NCBI GenBank assembly: GCA_015709575.1
Contig: CP054190.1
Span: forward strand, 2,912,616-2,976,615
DNA from: Planctomycetia bacterium
GTDB lineage: Bacteria > Planctomycetota > Phycisphaerae > UBA1845 > Fen-1342
DNA: 64,000 nucleotides
Direction of reading: 5' to 3'
The notes under the pieces are model-generated. The model searched no databases. It was not told where the DNA came from and saw nothing but the letters and a program-made list of their open reading frames with translations. The position numbers and the translations under genes are program-made. Below are positions 44,309 to 51,889 of this stretch, in pieces (position 1 is the first letter of the stretch; the number at the start of each line of letters is the position of its first letter).

Positions 44309-45140
44309 AGGATTCGTAGACATCGCTGGATCATGGCGAGCGTGATCATGGCGAGGAAGTGTCGGGCGAGCTTCTCGAATCGGGTGGCGATGCGGCGGCA
44401 GTGTTTGAGCCAGCCGATGCAGCGTTCGACGACGTTTCGCCGGCGGTACTGGTCTTTGTCGAGCGGCAGCGTGGGCTGGTCGCTGCGGGTTGGGATGACG
44501 GCTTGGATGCGTCGCCGCCGCAGCCAAGCGCGGATGCGGCCGTAGCTGTAGCCTTTGTCGCCAGCGACGGCGTTGGGCCGCCGCCGGCGTCGGATTCGGA
44601 TGGTGTCGAGGAGCGTCTCGAATGACTTCGACTCGTGCGCTTGCCCCGCGGTCGCCAACGCCCCGAGCGGAACGCCGCGGCCGTCGGTCACCAGATGAAG
44701 TTTCGTGCCAAAGCCGCCGCGCGATCGTCCCAGGGCGTGGTCGGCCGGCTCGATTTCGCCCCTTTTTTACCGGCTCCGGCCGCAGCGGCGTGGGCGCGAA
44801 TGTTCGAGCCGTCGACGTCGAAGACGCTCCAGTCGATGCGTCCGTCTTCGTCAAGCTGCACATGCAGGTGATGCAGCATGCGCTCGAACAGCCCGTCGCG
44901 CGTCCAGCGGCGGAAGCGATGGTAGACGCTCTGCCAGCGCCCGTAGCGTTCGGGCATGTCACGCCAGGGCGCTCCGCTGTTGAGCACCCAGAAGATGCCG
45001 TTGAGCGTGGTGCGGTGATCGTTCCAACGCCCGCCGCGATGTTGCTTCGGCAGCAGCGGCGCCAGCCGCTCGAAGCCCTCGTCCGACAACTCATAACGCC
45101 GGCCACGTGGCGCGCCGCCGCTTGTCGAGCCTCTTGCCAT
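44287..45140 (-). CDS. IS5-family transposase made by programmed -1 frameshift
   Basis: This DDE transposase is encoded in two overlapping frames. Frame A starts at ATG 45140 (MARGSTSGGAPRGRRYELSD), includes the DUF4096-like N terminus (PWRDMPERYGRWQSVYHRFRRW) and the first catalytic Asp in FDVDGSNIRAHAA, and would stop at 44688. At the A6G4 run (44759-44768) a -1 shift gives GRSRGGFGTKLHLVTDGRG, the expected family sequence, and continues with GDKGYSYGRIR (second Asp) and VVERCIGWLK (Glu) to the TAG inside the terminal repeat. The arrangement appears intact, so the copy may be active. Confidence 0.92.
44759..44768 (-). other. Programmed -1 frameshift site of the transposase (A6G4)
   Basis: On the minus strand the run AAAAAAGGGG occurs where frame A reads Gly-Lys-Lys-Gly. 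Slipping back one base joins frame A to frame B and yields the full DDE domain. A6G-type slippery runs are usual in this group of IS5 relatives. Confidence 0.8.
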
Positions 45141-45214
45141 CGTCGACCTCCTTGTCGTCGACAACAGCATGCAACAGAAAACCACAACGCGCAACCCGTA
45201 CAAATACCGAACAG

Positions 45215-45236
45215 CGATCCGTCAAACAGAACCTAG
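45215..45236 (+). repeat. Right terminal inverted repeat of the IS5-family element
   Basis: These 22 bases end in ACCTAG. They match the right end of the partial copy (317-338) and are inverse to the left end of this copy. Confidence 0.92.
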
Positions 45237-45292
45237 TCGGTTTCGCCGCGCGACGGTCGCCGGCAACTGTGTTCCTCAGGACGTACACTGCG

Positions 45293-45300
45293 AAGGAGGT
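45293..45300 (+). promoter_or_regulatory. Strong Shine-Dalgarno for the gene at 45306
   Basis: AAGGAGGT, a perfect anti-16S match, 5 bases before ATG 45306. It fixes the start and shows that the gene next to the IS is intact at its 5' end. Confidence 0.75.
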
Positions 45301-45305
45301 CGATA

Positions 45306-46418
45306 ATGCGCAGAGGCTATTGTGGGTCGGTTCCCAGCGCGCCGGGCCAGGCGGCCGAGCTGATCGCGGCGCTGCGGCGCCATTCGATGATCTTTGAGTT
45401 CAGCGGCATCGAGAACGCTCCGGGGCTGGCGACCATCAGCGCGATTGCCGAGGTGCGAGATACGACTGCCGTGCGGGCAATCGCCGAATGGACCGGCTGC
45501 GTGAATCAGATGTCGCCGTTTTCCCCGCTCCCCCTCGCGGCCGGGACGAAGTGCATGCAGGGCGTAAATTCGATTCACCTTCGAGTGGTGACGTGGCGCG
45601 ATGACGATGTTGCCTCGCGCGCGCTGCCCATCCTCGGTGCGATCGCCGCGGCCAATGTTTCGTTGCCGTTCGTCGACCTGCGCGCGGCATACGCCGACGC
45701 GCCATACTCGAAATTGACCGTCGCATCGTTCACCACGGACGAAGCGTCCGTCCGGCGGGCGTTCGGGGCCATGCCGATGGGGTCGGTCGATGCATTTGTG
45801 CAACGTTCCGCGACGTTCTCGACATCAGCGCCCCCATCGATCGGCGGTCCGTTCGGTCCAGTCCGTCGACGTTATTCGGCTGTGCGTTCGAGTGGCGGCG
45901 CTGGAGTCGTCGCCGAGATCGTTGACGCCTGTGAAGCACTTGGCGCTCGGATCGTGGCCCTTGCGGCAACCGGTCAGTTCGGCCGCCCGGCCCATGTGGT
46001 TTGGGATGTTGCCGGAACAACCAAGGCGCTCAACGACGTTACGACGGCGCTGAACTCCCGGTTTCGTGTCGCGCCGTTGCCGACCTGGACCCTCGGCGTG
46101 GACGAACTGCTCTTATCGCGGACCCAGGACGCAATAACCCATGCCGTCCGGATGAGCGCACCCAGCCAGGGCGCCACTGCCCGGTGGCTCGATTTCGCGG
46201 CCCAGCAGGGTATTGATTTCGTGTCGGTTCGAGGGAGGCGAATGACCGCAGGCCACTTGGCGCTCATGGGGCTGGTAAATTTGTCGACAATGACGAATCG
46301 GCAGATCCTCGCGATGATATCTGTGCTCAACGCTGCCGCAACCCAGTGCGGCGGGAGCTTTGAGGTCATCGACCTGCTGGGCGGCGGCCACGACGACGGA
46401 CACGCAATCGCCGCCTAG
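45306..46418 (+). CDS. Unrecognised protein with possible tandem ACT-like regulatory domains
   Basis: I do not recognise this 370-residue protein. It starts at ATG 45306 after AAGGAGGT and has no signal peptide. Internal alpha/beta units look similar in style. One (about residues 200-260) reads AGVVAEIVDACEALGARIVA followed by LAATGQFGRPAHVVWDVAGTTKALNDV, close to the beta-alpha-beta-beta-alpha-beta pattern of ACT domains in aspartokinases. Another (about 95-155) runs VVTWRDDDVASRALPILGAI to SKLTVASFTTDEASVRRAF. No catalytic motif was seen. A ligand-binding or scaffold role is possible, but weakly supported. It ends at a perfect 14-bp hairpin and is separated from the IS by 69 bases. Confidence 0.65.
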   Translation: MRRGYCGSVPSAPGQAAELIAALRRHSMIFEFSGIENAPGLATISAIAEVRDTTAVRAIAEWTGCVNQMSPFSPLPLAAGTKCMQGVNSIHLRVVTWRDDDVASRALPILGAIAAANVSLPFVDLRAAYADAPYSKLTVASFTTDEASVRRAFGAMPMGSVDAFVQRSATFSTSAPPSIGGPFGPVRRRYSAVRSSGGAGVVAEIVDACEALGARIVALAATGQFGRPAHVVWDVAGTTKALNDVTTALNSRFRVAPLPTWTLGVDELLLSRTQDAITHAVRMSAPSQGATARWLDFAAQQGIDFVSVRGRRMTAGHLALMGLVNLSTMTNRQILAMISVLNAAATQCGGSFEVIDLLGGGHDDGHAIAA

Positions 46419-46444
46419 GCGACGCGTGCTGCCCATCGCCATCA

Positions 46445-46486
46445 GCGGAGGGGCTTGGCCGTCACCGGACGACCAAGCCCCTCCGC
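46445..46486. terminator. Perfect 14-bp stem-loop between convergent genes
   Basis: GCGGAGGGGCTTGG (46445-46458) pairs perfectly with CCAAGCCCCTCCGC (46473-46486), and the 14-base loop has an inner CGTC/GACG pair. It lies 26 bases after the gene ending at 46418 and 54 bases from the end of the leftward hydrolase gene. There is no T-run, so a bidirectional stem-type terminator is the likely role. Confidence 0.75.
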
Positions 46487-46540
46487 GCTATTCCGAGCGG
46501 TCCGTCACGGATTCCGGTACCGTGTCACTGACGATCATGT

Positions 46541-47755
46541 TCAGGGAGTGCTCCTCTGAGCAACCCACTCGACGATCCCCGGATACACGTCCGTGTACGC
46601 CCGCGGAGCGTACTCAAAATCCCCGTGCGCCAGGTGGGGAAAGTGCAGCAGGCGCTTGTCTGTTGAGGACACGCGCTCGTAGAACACCGACCGCGCCACG
46701 TCGGCGTTGGCGATTCGATCGCGCCCGCCCAGTACCAACAGCAGCGGCGCGCGGAAGCGCGCGTACGCATCCGAGTAGCTCACCGGCGGCGCACCCAGGC
46801 CGCTCACGAAACCGCGCGCCCGAACCGAGCGGCCCATCTGCTCCAGCACGCCGCTCTTCATGTGATCGACCGCGGCGCGCAGGCCGTGCGTGAAAGTCTC
46901 CGGCGAAAAGTGCTGCGACCCCTTCAACCGCTCCGCCAGAAACCCGGATATCCCCGCGATGCGATCATCGAGCCAGCGCAGCCACGTCGGCTGCGAAGCG
47001 GGTGCTCCGTCGCGGCCGGCGGCCGGACGCAGCCACTTCAGGTCGATCGTGCCGGCGGCGGTCATGATGGCCTGCAGAATCCATGAGTTCGACAGTAATT
47101 CGAACGGGTAATTGCTGTTCGCAACCGGGTCGCGCGGAGTCCCGGCAGCGCCGGTCTCGCCTTCCGCTCCCCATTGCGTCAGCAGCTCTCCCCATCGCAG
47201 GCGACCCTCCGCGTCATAAGCCGAATTCGGCCAGCGCAGCGCCGCCGGAAATTCCACCAGCACGCAGCCGCGGATGGAATCGTGGCGCTGGGCGCCGGCG
47301 GAGTCGCAAAGCGCGACGGAGGTCGCTCCGGCGTCAATGGTTGCGCCCAGCAGCCAGGCACTGACAACCATCGCCCCCATGCTGTTTCCGACCAGGATCG
47401 GGCGCTGCCCCGTTGCGCGCTGCACGTGTTCGACCACCGCCGGCAGGTCGATGGCGGCGAAATGATCCACACACCAATCGCGCTGTCCCGGCGCGGGTTC
47501 GCTGAGCGCATCCGGCGCACCGTGGCCGCGGAAGTTCGCCAGCCAGCAGTCGTGCCCGCGCGCGTGCAGCAGTTCCGCCAGGCTGCGGAAGGTGAATCCG
47601 CCGACCGGCGATGGCAAAGCCGGCACATTCCAGATGCGGCCATTGACTGCCAGACCATGCAGGAAAATGACCGGCGGACCGTCGGCGCGCTTTCGCCAGC
47701 CGGCGACGCTGCCGCCGTCGGAGGTGGGAATGCGAAACACAACGTCGATCGACAT
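46541..47755 (-). CDS. Alpha/beta hydrolase
   Basis: This 404-residue alpha/beta hydrolase fold enzyme starts at ATG 47755 (MSIDVVFRIPTSDGG). The oxyanion region is VIFLHGLAVNGRIWN, the nucleophile elbow is VGNSMGAM (G-x-S-x-G), the acid is in LLLVLGGRDRIAN, and the catalytic His is near the end in PHLAHGDFEYA. It is longer than simple esterases because of a cap region (about residues 190-300). Start and end elements recall triacylglycerol-lipase-like or PHA synthase-like hydrolases. The substrate is unknown and no signal peptide was seen. Confidence 0.88.
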   Translation of the reverse strand: MSIDVVFRIPTSDGGSVAGWRKRADGPPVIFLHGLAVNGRIWNVPALPSPVGGFTFRSLAELLHARGHDCWLANFRGHGAPDALSEPAPGQRDWCVDHFAAIDLPAVVEHVQRATGQRPILVGNSMGAMVVSAWLLGATIDAGATSVALCDSAGAQRHDSIRGCVLVEFPAALRWPNSAYDAEGRLRWGELLTQWGAEGETGAAGTPRDPVANSNYPFELLSNSWILQAIMTAAGTIDLKWLRPAAGRDGAPASQPTWLRWLDDRIAGISGFLAERLKGSQHFSPETFTHGLRAAVDHMKSGVLEQMGRSVRARGFVSGLGAPPVSYSDAYARFRAPLLLVLGGRDRIANADVARSVFYERVSSTDKRLLHFPHLAHGDFEYAPRAYTDVYPGIVEWVAQRSTP

Positions 47756-47788
47756 GCGAAGTTCGCAGCGCTCCGGTGGAAACGCGAA

Positions 47789-47822
47789 CGCGGGAGGCCG
47801 CAGAATTCTGCGACCTCCCGCG
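47789..47822 (-). terminator. Near-perfect 34-bp inverted repeat after the RRM gene
   Basis: CGCGGGAGG, one mismatch, CGCAGAATTCTGCG, one mismatch, CCTCCCGCG forms a palindrome with almost no loop. It lies 36 bases downstream of the RRM gene stop and 33 upstream of the hydrolase start, on the same strand. A transcription terminator is the simplest reading; an operator is the alternative. Confidence 0.6.
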
Positions 47823-47857
47823 AGTGTGTTCACGTCAGGACAGAACGAGACGGCTGC

Positions 47858-48253
47858 TTACCAGCGGTCGCGCCCGCCGCGGTCGCCGCGATCGCGTCCA
47901 CCGCGACCACCACCACCGCCGCCGAAGCCGCCACCACCGCCGCCGCCGCCGTAGCCGCCGCGACCACCGCCGCCGCCGCCGCCGCCGAAGCCACGGCCCG
48001 CGTTCTCCTTGGGCTTGGCCTCGTTGACCGTCAGCGCGCGGCCGCCGTGCTGCTGGCCGTGCAGCGCCGAGATGGCGGCCTGCGCCTCTTCAGCGCTGGC
48101 CATCTCGACGAAGCCGAAGCCTTTGCTGCGGCCGGTGTCGCGATCCATGATGATCTGCGCGGACTCAACGGTGCCGTGCGCCGAGAAGAGCTGCTGCAGC
48201 TCATCATTTGTGAACGAATAGGGAAGGTTCCCAACATACAACTTCTTGCCCAT
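47858..48253 (-). CDS. Glycine-rich RNA-binding protein with one RRM
   Basis: This 131-residue protein has an RRM from about residues 3 to 78: RNP2 LYVGNL, RNP1 KGFGFVEM, and the flanking IMDRDTGRSKGF and ALHGQQHGGRALTVNEAKP segments. A glycine/arginine-rich tail (GGGGGGGGRGGYGGGG, then RGGRDRGDRGG) follows. It resembles the bacterial Rbp proteins of cyanobacteria and planctomycetes, RNA chaperones often induced by cold. A small hairpin (48282-48307) lies in the leader. The tail DNA is a simple GCC-rich run, prone to length change. Confidence 0.93.
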   Translation of the reverse strand: MGKKLYVGNLPYSFTNDELQQLFSAHGTVESAQIIMDRDTGRSKGFGFVEMASAEEAQAAISALHGQQHGGRALTVNEAKPKENAGRGFGGGGGGGGRGGYGGGGGGGGFGGGGGGRGGRDRGDRGGRDRW

Positions 48254-48551
48254 GCGAGACTCTCCAAAGTGCAGGGCTTCCGGACCCGATCAGGTCTTTC
48301 CGGGTCCAAGCGAAAGGGGCCAACTCGGCCCAGGCGGTAGGAACAGGCGCGGCAGGCAAGAAGGAGATTTTCACAAACCCGTATCTTCAAGGCCGAACGT
48401 CAGATCCACCAACAGATAAGTCTAATCGCGCTTCGCCGGATTGCAACACGCTTTGCGATTCCTGACACGCAATTGACGCTGGTGAATAATTCACACCGCA
48501 ACCGCTTTCGGTGGTGAAATCGGCATTTCGGACGCACCGGCAGGCCTACAG
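48254..48551. other. Leader of the RRM gene and gap to the methyltransferase gene
   Basis: About 298 bases hold no gene. The part next to the RRM start is probably an untranslated leader, as in cold-shock-type genes. It includes the GGACCCG/CGGGTCC hairpin at 48282-48307. The rest (48420-48550) is relatively AT-rich and may hold the promoter, but I could not fix its elements. Confidence 0.4.
48282..48307 (-). promoter_or_regulatory. Leader hairpin of the RRM gene
   Basis: The 7-bp stem GGACCCG/CGGGTCC with a 12-base loop lies about 29 bases upstream of the RRM start. It might affect translation or message stability. It is short and could be chance. Confidence 0.35.
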
Positions 48552-49397
48552 CTACGCCTTTCTCCCCACCACCGAGTACACCGTCGGCGTGCAGAAAAAT
48601 GTGCAGTCATCGGCGGATCGTGCCGCCCATTCGGCCATAAACGCGCGCTGATCCGCCTCCGTGAGCCAACCGCCCTCGACCAGCTTCGGCACATAGTTCG
48701 CGAAAAAGGTCGTCGGCCAGGCCCAGAGCGGGTCGCTGGGGCGAACCGCGAAGGCATGCGGCTCGATGAAATCCCACGTCAAGCCGGCCGCCTTGAGCAT
48801 GCCCGGCAGGCGCTGGACGACGTCGCAATCGGAACCGGCAGCGATGTAGCTCTGATTCGCGGCGCGCGCGACGCGATCCATGATCTCGCTGCGCGGCGCG
48901 AGCGAAAGGCGCTGCCAGTCAAAATAGTCCTGCACGGCCAGCAACCCGCCCGGGCGAAGCACGCGCGCGATTTCCTTCACAACTGCCGCCGGATCAGACA
49001 CCCAGCAGAGCACCCAGCGGCAATAGGCGACGTCGATCGATGCATCGGGAATCGGCATGGACTGCACGTCGGCGGTGACCACCGAGACGTTGCGCAAGCT
49101 GCGCCGCGCGGCGGTGGCGCGAAGATAGTCGGCGTAGCGCGGCGACACGTCGACCGCGGTGACGTGCCCCGTCCCCCTGACGCGCTCGGCGAGTTCCAGG
49201 GTGGCGAAGCCCGGGCCGCAACCGACGTCGAGCACGCGGCTGCCAGTCGTGATGCCGGCGCGATCCCACAATCGGCGGGCAACGTCGACCCACAGATCAT
49301 GCTGCAAGCCGAGTCGTGCAAGCTCGGCGTCGTGCGTGCCGAGCGCGTATTCGCGATCCTCGCCGGAGCGCGTGGAAGTCCCCGCAGTCGCTGTCAC
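48552..49397 (-). CDS. SAM-dependent class I methyltransferase
   Basis: This protein of about 281 residues is of the Methyltransf_11/UbiE type. GTG 49397 is preferred since GGAG lies 6 bases upstream; an upstream TTG at 49421 is open. Motif I is VLDVGCGPGFATLELAERV, followed by VTAVDVSPRYADYL, the motif II/III region (MPIPDASIDVAYCRWVLCWVSDPAAVVKEIARVLRPGG) and motif post-I as usual. The C-terminal 100 residues are substrate-specific and not recognisable. It may act on a small molecule or quinone-like lipid, but context gives no hint. Confidence 0.85.
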   Translation of the reverse strand: MTATAGTSTRSGEDREYALGTHDAELARLGLQHDLWVDVARRLWDRAGITTGSRVLDVGCGPGFATLELAERVRGTGHVTAVDVSPRYADYLRATAARRSLRNVSVVTADVQSMPIPDASIDVAYCRWVLCWVSDPAAVVKEIARVLRPGGLLAVQDYFDWQRLSLAPRSEIMDRVARAANQSYIAAGSDCDVVQRLPGMLKAAGLTWDFIEPHAFAVRPSDPLWAWPTTFFANYVPKLVEGGWLTEADQRAFMAEWAARSADDCTFFCTPTVYSVVGRKA

Positions 49398-49540
49398 ATT
49401 TGTCTCCGCATGGCAGTCCAATAACGCCGACTCGGCTCACCACCGGCGGGGCTGCATCATGCGGGAGTGTACGCGAGCGGTGCACCGGAGTTCACGCGCG
49501 GGCTGATTTCACGAGGCCCGCGTCAACGCGGCTTCGCCGA

Positions 49541-51352
49541 TCACCGTAGATCCGCACGGCGGAAGAGCAGGACGGGCTTGGACGCCCACGGAATCAGGGG
49601 CGGCGACGGCGCACTCTTGGTGACGAGTTGCAGGATGTAATGGCGTGACCACCACGCCTGGGCAACCGCGTGAGTGTCGTCGGCGGTGAGAACCAGCCAC
49701 TCCGGAAGCGCCTTTGTTTCCACTCCCGGCGGCTCAGTCCGTGGGAGGAGGATGACGGTCCGGGTGGCGAAGTGCAGCGGCGGCACGCTGTAGGGCGCGG
49801 GCTCCTGCGCAACGCCGATACGCTCCGCGGGCCTGAGATGCACTTGGAGGAATCGGGCGGCCGATGCGCGCGTGTGGTTGTTGCTGCTGTCCAGCACAAA
49901 CGCCTCGAGGTAACTGAGCGAATGCCGGCCGTCGAAGGCGAGCAGGCCGACCAGCAACAGAACGCCGACCCCGGTAGATCGCGCCGCGACCATCCAAATG
50001 ACGCGCGCGGCGCTGATCGCCATGACCACCGCCGGAACGATGAGAAACCGCCCGAACTCGCCGGGCTTGCCGGCGGCCAGGGCGACCGACATCAGCAGGA
50101 CTCCCAGCGCCGGGGCCAACAGGAGTGCAGCGCGGGCGCGCGATTGCCACGCGATCACCGGGAGGCCGATCACGCCGACGAGGATTGTGAGAACCCCGCC
50201 CGCCTCCGCGAGCAGCACAATCGTGCGCAGCGCGCCTTCGGCGAGCCGGGTGACCGCGTACATCGCCGTGGAGTTGGAGAGGTTGTCCAGCAGCAGCGCG
50301 CGATCGAAGAGCGCGTTCCACACGACGTAAGGATTACATGCGGCATACATCAGACCGGCGACGACGGCGACGTGCACCAGTCGGAGGCGGGTCGGCGCCT
50401 TACCGTCAACCGGGCGCTGCTCGGACGATGACACCCACCGCGCGAGCCGGAGCGCGGGAAGCACCAGCGCTGCAAAAATTCCGGTCAGCACGAGCCCGAA
50501 GGCCGCACCGATCACGAGGCCGAGGCGCGTCGCGCTGCCGCCCGTGGGCTGCTCGAGGTGGCGCATCGCCAGCAGCACGGCCCAGGCGGTCGCGGCCGCG
50601 GAGGGGAGGTGCGGCTTGGCTTCGAGCGACATGGTGAGGAAGACGGGACAGAGCATCACCAGCGCCGCCGAAAGCGGCCCGCACCACGGACCGCCGAGGC
50701 GCCGACCGATCCGGACAGCCGCGACCAGCAACAGGCCGCCGGAAACCAGTGAGAGCAGGCGCGCCGCGACGTAGAACCGCCCGAACAGCTCCGGCGCTTC
50801 GAGATAGACATCCGGATCGGACGACAAGGTGAGCAGCCCCCCTGCCGCGCCGAGCGCCAATGCCGCGCCGACGGCGTAGATCCACGCGCCGCCGTATTGA
50901 TACAGTCCCGGATCGAAATCGAACTGGCGCAGCCGCATGCGCTGCAGCGCCATGAAGTTGATCATCTCGTCAGGTTGGTGCGAAAAGAGCCGGTAGCGGC
51001 GGAGAATCTCCGCGCGCGCGGCGTCCGACGCGGTCAGATCGACCAGCGTATTGCGGTGTTCGACGGGGTTGAGATCGCGATCCGCGCCGGCGCGGCGACC
51101 GCTGCGCTCCCCGGCCGCGGCCGCCGCGGAGAACCGCTCGGCCTTCCACGCCGACCCGCCGAATAGAACCGCGTCCGCCTCGCGGTTCGGCACCCCCCAC
51201 GCCAGCAGCGGCAGCAGCAGCACGACCCACAGCGGCGCGATGAGCCAGTCGCGGCGACGCGAATCCGAGTCACGGGCGACTAGCGCAGCAGGTCCGCGAT
51301 CGGCCACTCCATCGTCTCCAGCCAAGCGCGATCGATCGAGGAAATCCGCCAT
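49541..51352 (-). CDS. Polytopic membrane protein, GT-C glycosyltransferase-like
   Basis: This 603-residue protein has about twelve hydrophobic segments, a large first periplasmic loop and a C-terminal soluble part of about 120 residues. Helices such as PLWVVLLLPLLAWGV, then the loop with NREADAVLFGGSAW and, further on, LTMSLEAKPHLPSA, give the outline of GT39/PMT-like transferases. No motif fixes the donor. The 5' end overlaps the end of the upstream gene by 73 bases. A start further in is possible, but the frame is continuous. Confidence 0.7.
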   Translation of the reverse strand: MADFLDRSRLAGDDGVADRGPAALVARDSDSRRRDWLIAPLWVVLLLPLLAWGVPNREADAVLFGGSAWKAERFSAAAAAGERSGRRAGADRDLNPVEHRNTLVDLTASDAARAEILRRYRLFSHQPDEMINFMALQRMRLRQFDFDPGLYQYGGAWIYAVGAALALGAAGGLLTLSSDPDVYLEAPELFGRFYVAARLLSLVSGGLLLVAAVRIGRRLGGPWCGPLSAALVMLCPVFLTMSLEAKPHLPSAAATAWAVLLAMRHLEQPTGGSATRLGLVIGAAFGLVLTGIFAALVLPALRLARWVSSSEQRPVDGKAPTRLRLVHVAVVAGLMYAACNPYVVWNALFDRALLLDNLSNSTAMYAVTRLAEGALRTIVLLAEAGGVLTILVGVIGLPVIAWQSRARAALLLAPALGVLLMSVALAAGKPGEFGRFLIVPAVVMAISAARVIWMVAARSTGVGVLLLVGLLAFDGRHSLSYLEAFVLDSSNNHTRASAARFLQVHLRPAERIGVAQEPAPYSVPPLHFATRTVILLPRTEPPGVETKALPEWLVLTADDTHAVAQAWWSRHYILQLVTKSAPSPPLIPWASKPVLLFRRADLR

Positions 51353-51843
51353 TCGCCGTCCACGTCCTCAAAGCTGACGTGCCAGCGCGAACGCACCATA
51401 CGGCCGAAATCCTCGTTCGACAACGTGACGACGTACGTCGTTTCGACCCGAAATCGATCGCCGGTGCTCTCCAGAATCTCCAGCCTGCTGCGGCGGGCCT
51501 CGCGCACCGGCGACCGCCGCAAGCGGCGCTCGACCTGCTCGACGAACTCACGCGCGTTGAGCGCGCCCAGCGTGAAGCGCGGCGCGAGCGCCCCCGTCAG
51601 CGCGTTGGTCCGCCCCTCGACAATGTCCCGGGCCACGGCATCCAGGATCAATCCGGCCCGCTCACGCTGCGTGACCACCAACGGCTGCGCGATCAGCAGC
51701 AGGGCCGCGACGGCGCAACCGCCGACAAATAGCCGCCGGCTGCCGCCGCGACGCCACAGCACCAGCAGCAAGTACAGCGCGAGCGCCAGGGCGCCGGCCA
51801 GCGCGTAGAACGACTCGAACAGCACCCAGGTGATCAAACTCAA
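51280..51843 (-). CDS. Uncharacterised membrane-anchored protein
   Basis: This 187-residue protein has two N-terminal membrane helices (WVLFESFYALAGALALALYLLLVLWR and LFVGGCAVAALLLIAQPLVV) and a soluble domain that ends in YVVTLSNEDFGRMVRSRWHVSFEDVDGEWRISSIDRAW. That order of strands resembles an NTF2/SnoaL-like fold, a common adaptor without enzyme signature. The function is not known. Tight overlap with the polytopic gene downstream suggests that the two form a pair. Confidence 0.65.
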   Translation of the reverse strand: MSLITWVLFESFYALAGALALALYLLLVLWRRGGSRRLFVGGCAVAALLLIAQPLVVTQRERAGLILDAVARDIVEGRTNALTGALAPRFTLGALNAREFVEQVERRLRRSPVREARRSRLEILESTGDRFRVETTYVVTLSNEDFGRMVRSRWHVSFEDVDGEWRISSIDRAWLETMEWPIADLLR

Positions 51844-51889
51844 CGGAAGGCTCCGCGCTGGCTGAGGGCCGACCGATCAATCGGGCGGT

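Larger units (their letters stand above)
44287..45236 (-). mobile_element. Complete IS5-family insertion sequence
   Basis: This is a 950-bp element with perfect 22-bp terminal inverted repeats and a transposase in two frames joined by a programmed -1 frameshift. Both ends finish in CTAG, as does the partial copy at 1-338. CTAG may be the duplicated target (YTAR type) or a conserved part of the ends. The flanks outside CTAG (GGGGT on the left, TCGG on the right) show no longer duplication. It separates two unrecognised genes. Confidence 0.93.

Noticed and set aside
42995..45187. 730-residue fusion of the unknown protein with IS-encoded residues
   Set aside because: The upstream half is the IS read in a non-transposase frame; the chimera is accidental and the native start is at or near 44248.
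45277..45397. Similarity between EVDNAQRLL encoded at 45290-45320 and DVENAQRML in the unknown protein on the other side of the IS, suggesting one gene split by the IS
   Set aside because: The two lie on opposite strands relative to the IS, the EVDNAQRLL frame includes the Shine-Dalgarno of the 45306 gene, and similarity does not extend beyond nine residues.
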